Assembly: GCA_021819255.1 (NCBI GenBank) | Contig: JAKART010000173.1 | Span: 1-5,845 of the forward strand | Origin: Acidobacteriota bacterium | GTDB lineage: Bacteria > Acidobacteriota > Terriglobia > Terriglobales > Acidobacteriaceae | Length of the DNA stretch: 5,845 nucleotides | Reading direction: 5' to 3' | Shown: positions 1-5,452 of the stretch, piece after piece | Position numbering within the stretch: the stretch's first letter is position 1 | Layout: each line of letters starts with the position of its first letter | The notes under the pieces: generated by a model | Databases searched by the model: none | What the model was told of the DNA's origin: nothing | What the model saw: only the letters and a program-made list of their open reading frames with translations | Translations under genes and position numbers: made by a program

Positions 1-8
1 AGGTTCCC

Positions 9-124
9 TAGACCATTTTCCCTGAAGGTGTAAGCAAGGGGAACGACTCCTGTGGGCGTTTTCCTCAATGAAAACGCCGCTGAACGCCCGCTTCCGTACA
101 CCCATCATCAGGGAAAATGGTCTA
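9..124. mobile_element. MITE-like palindromic element with 17-bp perfect inverted ends and TA flanks
   Basis: Positions 9-25 (TAGACCATTTTCCCTGA) are the exact reverse complement of 108-124. If the outermost TA at each end is read as a target duplication, the element is 112 bp (11-122) with 15-bp perfect terminal inverted repeats, the arrangement of IS630/mariner-type miniature elements. The interior is also self-complementary about the same centre (66.5). Positions 55-63 pair with 70-78 (9 bp, 6-base loop), 27-32 with 97-102, and 36-41 with 87-93 with one bulge. A single strand could therefore fold into one long, interrupted hairpin. There is no room for a transposase, so movement would need one in trans. 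The repeat geometry is seen directly; the mobile-element reading is inference, because no second copy is present. A structured RNA or a REP-like repeat are alternatives. Confidence 0.55.
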
Positions 125-290
125 ACTTGGGCAGACCCCTGGGATACAGGCGCCCGAGAGCAGCGGAGCGGCGCGGAGATCCGGCCGGAGAATCAAGGGC
201 GCGTCTTTGCGGAAGATTTCTTCGGAAAAGTCCGGTTTCATGCCGATCGCTACCCATGGTGGTCCAGGGTGGGCGTGGTCGGGGCACCTG

Positions 291-331
291 AAAACCCGCG
301 TGAAGCAGGCTCGGCGTGAGCCATCACGCGG
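291..331 (-). terminator. Possible Rho-independent terminator of the 93-residue membrane protein gene
   Basis: Read on the minus strand, an 8-bp perfect GC-rich stem (331-324 pairing with 303-296, CCGCGTGA with TCACGCGG) is followed at once by GTTTTC. It lies about 60 bases past the stop codon at 392-394. The loop is long (20 bases) and the T tract has only four Ts. A shorter competing hairpin (314-319 with 324-329, 4-base loop) uses the same right arm. Its position and orientation fit the upstream gene, but it is weak as a terminator. Confidence 0.4.
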
Positions 332-391
332 CTGAGGGCTCCGCTTGTGGGCTGGAGAGGTGGTTCGCCTGGCGGGCAACGCGCGCAGGGT

Positions 392-673
392 TCAGATATC
401 CCAGAGGCCCCTTGGCCGGGAGCGGCTCTTGCCGAGGCTGCGCATGCGGTACCAGGTCAGGTCCGCCATCACCCAGACAAAGCCCAGGAGCCCAGCCGTA
501 AACAGGAAGGGGGCCAGCATAGCGTGGACGATGCTCCGCAACGCACCGCGAAGGCTCCCTGAGAGCGACGTTGCCTTCAGTCCATGGCGGACAGGGAGTG
601 GTTCATCACTCAGCTTGTGGTGAGCCTTCTGCCGGCGTTTTGCTTCGGGTGCGCGTTGGATAAGAGTGGCCAT
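392..673 (-). CDS. Small single-pass membrane protein of unknown function (93 aa)
   Basis: I do not recognise a family. The protein starts with a basic, hydrophilic stretch (residues 1-46, rich in Lys, Arg and His). One clear hydrophobic segment follows at about 48-70 (IVHAMLAPFLFTAGLLGFVW and onward), then a short basic tail ending in WDI. Both flanks are positively charged, so topology is unclear. The ATG at 673 is supported by AGGAG at 683-679 with a 5-base spacer, the best ribosome binding site among the larger genes here. A plausible terminator lies about 60 bases beyond the stop. It has the same orientation as the other genes but is about 550 bases from the SPFH gene, so it is probably a separate unit. 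The coding case rests on the ribosome binding site, the membrane segment and the terminator, not on homology. Confidence 0.6.
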   Translation of the reverse strand: MATLIQRAPEAKRRQKAHHKLSDEPLPVRHGLKATSLSGSLRGALRSIVHAMLAPFLFTAGLLGFVWVMADLTWYRMRSLGKSRSRPRGLWDI

Positions 674-678
674 ACCTT

Positions 679-683
679 CTCCT
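679..683 (-). promoter_or_regulatory. Shine-Dalgarno of the 93-residue membrane protein gene
   Basis: AGGAG on the minus strand, inside a purine-rich run, lies 5 bases before the ATG at 673-671. It is the main evidence that this short ORF is translated and fixes its start. Confidence 0.6.
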
Positions 684-803
684 CTTCTTATCGGCTGGCG
701 GTTCCAAGACCTTTAACCTCGTCTCCATTGGCGAAGGGCAGGCGATGAGCCGCGGCGTCCCAACCCATCAGGACCGCCGGTCTTGATCATCGTCTCCCAG
801 GTC

Positions 804-848
804 GCAGCCGGCAGGGCGGCGCTCTGGATTGGAGCGCCGGCGGGCTGC
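804..848. repeat. GC-rich two-part inverted repeat (hairpin)
   Basis: Positions 817-824 (CGGCGCTC) pair with 832-839 around a 7-base loop, and outside that 804-809 (GCAGCC) pairs with 843-848. The two helices total 14 bp, separated by an asymmetric internal loop. No T tract follows on either strand. It could be a REP-type repeat, a protein site or part of a structured transcript; the sequence alone does not decide. Confidence 0.4.
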
Positions 849-982
849 GTCGGCACTCACGGCGAGGAAAAAGTTCAACAGGGTGGAGATGGCTTTTCCC
901 GGACAGGGCGGTTGCAGAGCCAAGACCGTTGCGGGCATCCTCGCCAATCAATTCGCCGTTGCAAGTCCTTTTCCGGAGCCCC

Positions 983-1052
983 ATCGGCACGGACCATCGG
1001 CCCGGACCAGCGGCCCGGAAAAGCGGCCCGGAAAAGCGGCCCGGAAAAGCGG
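983..1052. repeat. 13-bp tandem repeat, about 5.4 units
   Basis: Successive 13-base units are ATCGGCACGGACC (983-995), ATCGGCCCGGACC (996-1008), then AGCGGCCCGGAAA three times exactly (1009-1047), and a partial AGCGG (1048-1052). The left units have drifted while the right three are identical, as expected of a minisatellite recently expanded at one end. The period is not a multiple of three, so a coding frame through it would rotate, which argues for non-coding DNA. Confidence 0.85.
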
Positions 1053-1227
1053 TAGCTGGAAGATGCAGCCGGAGAAAGGCAGAGGCGCTGCAGGGCGGAG
1101 CAAGAACAGGCGGGTTCAAGCTACGCAGAGAAGCGTGGCTGCGGCCAGCGCGATGACCTTGCGCTGATGTTGCGTGGCGAGCTTGGAGTCCAAAAGGAGC
1201 AGGCAGTGGAAGAGCGAACCGGCCTCC

Positions 1228-2229
1228 TCACTGGCTGGTAAAGGCTTCGGGTGTTCCCGGGGTGCCCACCGGTGGGGCGGGGGGGTCGAAAGGGCGCTGG
1301 GGTTCTTCGGGGCGCGCAGGGTTCAGGCTCTCCATCGGTACGGGTGCGCCACGCAGGCCGGCCAGAATCTGGGTCTGGAAGTCGGCTGCGGAACCGGGAG
1401 AGTTGGGCAGGAACAAGGTATTGGTTCCGCCGCGGGTGCCGATGTCGCGCAAGGTGTCAAAGTATTGGGTGAGAAGGACCAGGGCCAGGACCTCACCCGC
1501 CGAGGTGCTGGGAACGCCCTTCTGGAAGTGTTCGATGGAGGCGGAGAGGCCGTCGATGATGGCCTGGCGCTCTCGTGCGATGCCGTTGCCTTGCAGAGCC
1601 TTGGACTCGGCCTCGGCTTCGGCCTGTTTGACCTTCAGAATCTTTTCCGCCTCGCCGCGCGCCTGGGCGGCCACCTGGGTCCGCTGCGCGGCGTTGATAT
1701 CATTCATCGCCGCCTTGACCTTGGCGTCTGGAACGATGTCCGTCACCAGCGCGGTGAGGATGTTGAAGCCGAAGCCGGACATGGTCTGGTCCAGCTCATT
1801 CTTCACCGCCACGGAGATGCCCGACTGCTGCTCGAAGGTTTCATCCAGGGTGAGTTTGGGGACGTGGCCCAGGATGGAGTTGAAGACAAAGGACTCGATC
1901 TGTTTCTTCGGTTGGGAGAGGCGGTAGAACGCGTCGTAGATGCGGTCATCCAGCACCTGGTACTGCACGCTCACCGGGATCTGCACAAAGACGTTGTCGC
2001 GGGTTTTGGTCTCCACCGAGAATTGGGCCTGTTTCACCTGCAAATCGACGAAGTAGATGCGTTCGACAAACGGAATCAGCAGGTGAGGGCCGGGCCGGAC
2101 GATGCGGTCAAACTTTCCAAACCGCTCCACCACCCCGGCGGTGAAGGTGCGCACCTGGTAGTAGGTTTTGGCGATGGTGATGAGCAACAGCAGGCCAAGG
2201 ACGATGGAGGGGATGAAGTAGACGGGCAT
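1228..2229 (-). CDS. SPFH/Band 7 domain membrane protein, similar to plant HIR proteins
   Basis: An intact 333-residue SPFH (stomatin/prohibitin/flotillin/HflK-C) protein. Such proteins form oligomeric scaffolds on membranes and often regulate proteases or organise membrane microdomains; the partner here is unknown. One N-terminal membrane anchor spans residues 5-20. The SPFH domain covers about 24-200, with RFGKFDRIVRPGPHLLIPF at 36-54, ETKTRDNVFVQIPVSVQY at 73-90 and DIVPDAKVKAAMNDINAAQR at 164-183. An Ala/Glu/Lys-rich coiled coil spans about 183-225, then LLTQYFDTLRDIG at 252-264 and a proline-rich tail from about 302. The ETKT-DNVFV, VPKL-LD-FEQ and TQYFDT signatures match the plant hypersensitive-induced-reaction subgroup better than QmcA/HflK, as I recall those families. 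The ATG at 2229 follows AAGGTG (2240-2235) by 5 bases. No NfeD-type partner gene lies beside it. The family call is firm; the physiological role is open. Confidence 0.93.
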   Translation of the reverse strand: MPVYFIPSIVLGLLLLITIAKTYYQVRTFTAGVVERFGKFDRIVRPGPHLLIPFVERIYFVDLQVKQAQFSVETKTRDNVFVQIPVSVQYQVLDDRIYDAFYRLSQPKKQIESFVFNSILGHVPKLTLDETFEQQSGISVAVKNELDQTMSGFGFNILTALVTDIVPDAKVKAAMNDINAAQRTQVAAQARGEAEKILKVKQAEAEAESKALQGNGIARERQAIIDGLSASIEHFQKGVPSTSAGEVLALVLLTQYFDTLRDIGTRGGTNTLFLPNSPGSAADFQTQILAGLRGAPVPMESLNPARPEEPQRPFDPPAPPVGTPGTPEAFTSQ

Positions 2230-2742
2230 GGGAACACCTTTCCCGGCGCAGACCGAGGCGCTACAGGCTTAGTGTACGGGACACGAGGCCGCGTCGTGCC
2301 TTCTTCCCCAGGATCGCACGCAGCACTTTTCAGCAAAGCGTTGGCAGAATGGAGCCGCGCTCGATCCCTGTGCATCTCCGGGCGGGTGCGCAGCTTACCC
2401 CGTTGTGTCGCGGCTCCTCGGCCAACCCAATTCTTGGGTTGCGCTGATAGGTTTCCTGTTTGCCGGGTGGTTCCAGGAATGTCTCCACCGCAAATTCACA
2501 GATTCGATCACCGAGAGAGGTTCGAGTCCGAGTCACCCAGGCAGGAGAGGCGAGTGGCTCACAGCCTGTCTTTCATCCTTTGATGGGGGTATCGGACGGG
2601 GTATCCAAGCCGGAAGGGTAAACCCAAGACGTGGAAGAATCCCAGCGGACGAGAAGGTTAGAGGTTTGAGACTCCGGCCCGCACAAGCACGCCAAACCTT
2701 CGCGATGAGTTGTGCCTCGTCAGCTACCTTGCCGCAGCGGGT
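2230..2742. other. Intergenic region between beta-mannosidase and the SPFH gene
   Basis: About 510 bases without a recognisable gene. The SPFH promoter and leader should lie here; TACACT near 2270-2275 on the minus strand resembles a -10 box, but I see no matching -35. A perfect 8-bp hairpin lies at 2423-2441. A shorter stem with one G-T pair is at 2280-2300, in what would be the SPFH leader. The 8-base direct repeat GGGGTATC occurs at 2586-2593 and 2598-2605. No T-tailed terminator for the mannosidase gene is evident. Confidence 0.45.
2423..2441. repeat. Perfect 8-bp hairpin with 3-base loop
   Basis: CAACCCAA (2423-2430) and TTGGGTTG (2434-2441) are exact reverse complements around a TTC loop. 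It sits about 195 bases upstream of the SPFH start and 300 bases past the mannosidase stop. No T run follows on either strand, so it is not a standard terminator; an operator-like palindrome or an RNA stem are alternatives. Confidence 0.4.
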
Positions 2743-4007
2743 TCAACTTCGCATCGTCGGGGCAACATCGTAGACACTGCGAACCTGCAATCTTCTGCGA
2801 AATTCAAACGGTTCCAGAGGTTCGTCAAGGACAACGTCCAGGGCGGCAGCTCGATCGCTGCACAGATCGAAAAAGTTGTCTGAGCAGGAAGCGCGCGCAT
2901 CGCGGATGTCGGCCCAGGCCCAGAGGGTGGGAACGTCAGTTTCGATCACCACACGATACCGCTTCTCCCCGCCGGAGGTGGTCACCGTAAGATGAGGCTG
3001 CTGAAGCCTCAGATCCTTTGGCCTTCCGAAGAACAGGGTGTTTTGCGCCACCGTGCGTCCGGCGATGGTCACTTCAGGCCAGATCAGTAAGTTCGACGCG
3101 CCATGGGTACGGACAAGGTCAGTGAGATCGAGACTTTCCACCTGCCTGCTTGTCCGTGCCCGTATGTTGATCTGCTGGGTTCCCTGCCGCAGCACCTCGC
3201 CGGCAACCGTGGTGACGCTCCAATGCAGTTCGCCGCGGGCATCCTGCTGATCATCGCTGGTGACATAGATATCCGCCAGGCCGGTCTTCGGGTCCGGCAG
3301 GCCGCTGATCAGGATGGGAGCAAAGAAGCGCTTGGATTGGTACAGCAGCGCCTTGGCGCGCCGCATGTAATCAACCATGCTCCAGCTCGAGCATGGCCAG
3401 CAGTCGTTATACTGCCAGATCACAGCGGCCATGGACCGCGGCATGTCGCGCCTCCAATGTTCCACCGCGTAACGGATCATCCACGCCTGATTGATATCAT
3501 TGAGCCACAGCGTGTCGTCAAAGTCCTTTGGCGCGCTGCCGAAGTTTGACTCCGTGTAGTCCATGATGATCTCAATCCCTCGCCCGCTGCCGTCCAGCTC
3601 GTGATAGCGCATCACGGGTGAAGAGATGCTTTGGCGATCCGCCGTATCGGCGAAGGCGCGTACCGTGCTTGGAACCGGGGTTGACTGCATGCCGAACTCA
3701 GTCACAAATCCTTCCACCGAAAGGTAGCTCTCCACGGAGTTGTTTCCGTGCCAGACGCCCCAGGAGTGAATGTCTCCGCTGCCGTGAGCGCCGCTGCCAA
3801 CCTCATAAAATGCGCCGGGAGCAAGGCGAGCTACGATGCCGCCAATGAAATCCTTGAAGAGCTGGTTGTATCCCTTGAAGAATTTAATTTCGTTGTTCCC
3901 GCTCCAGATGACAATGGAAGGGTGGTTGCGGCATCTGCGAGTCTGCTGCTCAATTTCCTCGCGAAGATTGTTCATCCAGGCTTCGTCCTGGACCGGATAG
4001 CTGGCAT
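2743..4007 (-). CDS. GH2 beta-mannosidase, C-terminal part (after the frameshift)
   Basis: This is the second half of the split beta-mannosidase. It opens just after the one-base gap with ASYPVQDEAWMNNLREEIEQ, which continues the sequence of the upstream frame. It carries both expected catalytic glutamates of a GH2 enzyme: the acid/base in WSGNNE (about residue 465 of the restored protein) and the nucleophile in VTEFGMQS (about 529). The family motif YNDCWPCSSWSMVDY follows, then C-terminal beta-sandwich sequence ending in LQVRSVYDVAPTMRS. About 420 codons remain before TGA at 2745-2743, so the C-terminus looks complete. The enzyme would remove terminal beta-mannose from manno-oligosaccharides or glycoprotein glycans. 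Without repair, this half has no ribosome binding site and lacks the substrate-binding N-terminal domains, so it should not work alone. Confidence 0.85.
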
Positions 4008-5282
4008 TGCGAACTTGAACTCGAACTGCAGCATCAGCCCCAATTCGTCGCACAGATCGAACAGTTCATCTTCTTCGTAGTAGCCGCCGCCCCAAAGCCG
4101 GATGAAGTTGAAGTTGCACTCCGCAGCCTTGGACAGATACCAGCGCAAAATCTCCGGAGTGACGCGCGTGGGCAGGTTATCGGCCGGAATCCAGTCCGCG
4201 CCCTTGGCGAAGACGGGTGTGCCGTTCACGCGCAGATGCAGGGACAGATTGGCGCTGGGCGGCACGACCTCGATCTTGCGCAGTCCAATCCGCCGAGTGG
4301 CCGTATCCAGGCGGCGACCTTGCGCATCCTTCAACTGCACGGTCACGGTGTAGAGAGGCTGGCTTCCCATGCCGTTGGGCCACCAGAGCTGCGGTTGGGG
4401 AATCACCGCATGCAGGACGGTCTCTGCTTCCGTGGCTTCAGCGTGCGCGGTCGCCACCGTGTCGCCGGCCAGCGCAATTTGAGCTTCCAGGCTGAGTCCA
4501 GGAGCCCTTCCGGCCAGCGCTGTATGGATCTCCAACTGCACCGGCCCATCCGCAGCGTGGTCCTGGAAGACGCCCACATCGGCGATGCGCGCCTGGTAGC
4601 CGAGAAGCTCCATCTTCTTCCAAATGCCCTGGGTGAGCAACGGACGGCACCAGTCCCAGCCCCACATGTACGGCCCCTTGCGCACCCACGAGCGTTGGTG
4701 CGGAAGATCGACTCCGTACTTCTGCTGATAAGCGGTTCGCTGCTTCTGGACGTAGGGCGTCAGCGGATCAAAACGAATGCGCAGGTGGTTTGTTCCTTTG
4801 CGCAGGTGAGGCTTGATCTCAAATGTCCAGGTACGAAACATGTTATCGCTGCTGCCCAGGCGGTGGCCATTCAGTTCGATGGTGGCAAGCGTGTCGAGTC
4901 CGTGACAGACCAGTTCCACATGCTGCCTGGCGTGCAGTTCGGGCGGGGCTTCAAAGCTGCGCTCGAAGAGCCAGGTCTTCTCCGCGACCCATTGCACTTT
5001 TCCATTGTTCTCTCCGTAGAACGGATCGGGAATCTTGCCGGCGGCAAGAAGATTCGTATAGGTGCTGCCGGGAATCGATGCTCGCGTCGGCTCTTGCTCG
5101 TCTGCCTGATGCAGCGTCCACATGTTGCCGCCCAGATCGAGCGAGATCGGACCGTCTTCTCCACCGCTCATGGCCAGGCCGGATCGGTCCAGCATCATTC
5201 CTATCCCCAGCCCGGCCGATCCCTGCAGCATCTTGCGCCGGGTGAGGCGACTCATTTCGGATGAATTCAAATTGTCCGACAC
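3972..5282 (-). CDS. GH2 beta-mannosidase with Tat signal, N-terminal part (truncated by a frameshift)
   Basis: First half of a Tat-exported glycoside hydrolase family 2 enzyme. With start GTG at 5282, residues 11-31 form a Tat signal: twin arginines 15-16 in LTRRKMLQ, then a Gly/Ala/Met-rich hydrophobic stretch, with possible cleavage near Ala37. The sugar-binding jelly-roll domain follows (TNLLAAGKIPDPFYGENN near 76-93; GWDW at 208-211; GIWKKMELLGYQ). An Ig-like domain and the barrel entry RLWGGGYYEEDELFDLCDE (395-413) come next. Homology ends at EFKFA (425), after which the frame gives only 11 unrelated residues before a stop at 3972-3974. Restoring one base gives about 846 residues, normal for bacterial beta-mannosidases. 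GTG 5282 is preferred because GAGAGGTG lies 8 bases upstream; GTG 5321 and ATG 5255 are in-frame alternatives, and all keep the Tat motif. Beta-mannosidase is the best call; another GH2 exo-glycosidase is possible. Confidence 0.87.
   Translation of the reverse strand: MSDNLNSSEMSRLTRRKMLQGSAGLGIGMMLDRSGLAMSGGEDGPISLDLGGNMWTLHQADEQEPTRASIPGSTYTNLLAAGKIPDPFYGENNGKVQWVAEKTWLFERSFEAPPELHARQHVELVCHGLDTLATIELNGHRLGSSDNMFRTWTFEIKPHLRKGTNHLRIRFDPLTPYVQKQRTAYQQKYGVDLPHQRSWVRKGPYMWGWDWCRPLLTQGIWKKMELLGYQARIADVGVFQDHAADGPVQLEIHTALAGRAPGLSLEAQIALAGDTVATAHAEATEAETVLHAVIPQPQLWWPNGMGSQPLYTVTVQLKDAQGRRLDTATRRIGLRKIEVVPPSANLSLHLRVNGTPVFAKGADWIPADNLPTRVTPEILRWYLSKAAECNFNFIRLWGGGYYEEDELFDLCDELGLMLQFEFKFAMPAIRSRTKPG
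4006..4008 (-). other. Frameshift site in the beta-mannosidase gene (one base missing)
   Basis: In the coding direction the sequence reads TTC GCA ATG CCA, whereas the family continues EFKFA-x-ASYPVQDEAW. Adding one A to the AA pair (a T at 4007-4008 on the plus strand) gives GCA AAT GCC AGC and joins both halves in a single frame with no other change. The break falls in the catalytic barrel before both catalytic glutamates. A short homopolymer miscall and a genuine inactivating deletion look the same here. The site is not a recognisable programmed-slippage heptamer. Confidence 0.85.
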
Positions 5283-5290
5283 GGTGTTGA

Positions 5291-5298
5291 CACCTCTC
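5291..5298 (-). promoter_or_regulatory. Shine-Dalgarno that favours the GTG start of beta-mannosidase at 5282
   Basis: GAGAGGTG on the minus strand matches the AAGGAGGTG consensus closely and ends 8 bases before GTG 5282-5280. Neither GTG 5321 nor ATG 5255 has a comparable site (ATG 5255 is preceded by ATTCATCCGAA), which is why 5282 was chosen. Confidence 0.5.
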
Positions 5299-5377
5299 AA
5301 GCCACACCCATTGAAACACACCCCATGACTCCGGGCTTGCAGCCGTCACGCGTCAAGCGGCGATCGGAAGAGCCGGG

Positions 5378-5425
5378 TCACGCCAGTGCGCCACGCACGC
5401 GCCTGCGATGGGTTCCACGGACCAT
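5378..5425 (-). CDS. Candidate 15-residue Arg-rich small ORF with a strong ribosome binding site
   Basis: ATG at 5425-5423 opens MVRGTHRRRVRGALA and stops at TGA 5380-5378. AGGAGGAGG (5437-5429) precedes it; its first six bases sit at the ideal 6-base spacing, the strongest Shine-Dalgarno in the window. The SD lies within 25 bases of the glmS stop codon and the ORF ends about 95 bases before the mannosidase start, so it could be translated from glmS read-through as a small protein or leader peptide. No hydrophobic segment is present, and no attenuator hairpin with a T run follows (only GTGCG/CGCAC at 5386-5398, inside the ORF). No family is recognised. The site is clear; expression is inference. 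Confidence 0.3.
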   Translation of the reverse strand: MVRGTHRRRVRGALA

Positions 5426-5452
5426 TCGCCTCCTCCTGAGCGCTGTTTCCAG

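Larger units (their letters stand above)
674..1227. other. Long intergenic region between the SPFH gene and the small membrane protein gene
   Basis: No convincing gene lies in these roughly 550 bases. ORFs on both strands are low-complexity, run through the tandem repeat at 983-1052, lack good ribosome binding sites and resemble nothing I know. Visible structure is a 9-bp hairpin at 767-787, a two-part GC-rich hairpin at 804-848, the 13-bp tandem repeat, and a 6-bp hairpin at 1146-1166 (CAGCGC and GCGCTG, 9-base loop). None of the hairpins is followed by a T tract on either strand, so I do not call a terminator. Confidence 0.5.

Noticed and set aside
68..319. An 83-codon plus-strand ORF starting inside the palindrome
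   Set aside because: It has no Shine-Dalgarno, begins in the hairpin arm, ends near the opposing terminator and resembles no family.
713..790. A 25-codon minus-strand ORF (ATG at 790) just upstream of the small membrane protein gene
   Set aside because: GGGAG is only 3 bases from the ATG, the peptide is Gly/Arg-rich and featureless, and it starts next to a hairpin. Too weak to call.
787..1167. ORFs of about 110 codons on both strands across the tandem repeat
   Set aside because: Low-complexity Pro/Arg/Lys-rich translations through a 13-bp repeat, starts inside hairpins or without ribosome binding sites, and no recognisable domain.
2465..2540. tRNA-like stretch: GGTTCGAGTCC at 2519-2529 with GGGTG and CACCC about 65 bases apart
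   Set aside because: The T-stem bases around TTCGAGT do not pair beyond two positions, no D-arm or anticodon arm is visible, and the acceptor is incomplete. It looks like coincidence, not a tRNA.
1174..2583. A 469-codon open frame on the plus strand across the SPFH gene
   Set aside because: It lies antisense to a clearly conserved SPFH protein; its translation is Gly/Leu/Asp/His-rich with no family match. Long antisense frames are expected in GC-rich genes.
2405..2773. A 122-codon plus-strand ORF in the gap before the SPFH gene
   Set aside because: It runs into the end of the mannosidase gene on the opposite strand, lacks a ribosome binding site and has no family features.
4236..5264. A 342-codon plus-strand frame opposite the mannosidase N-terminal half
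   Set aside because: It mirrors a conserved GH2 sequence on the other strand, has no recognisable domain and no convincing start signal.
5362..5373. Twelve bases identical to the core of a common Illumina adapter (GATCGGAAGAGC)
   Set aside because: Flanking bases on both sides do not continue the adapter and the match lies well inside the sequence. It is probably chance, although reads across this gap would settle it.
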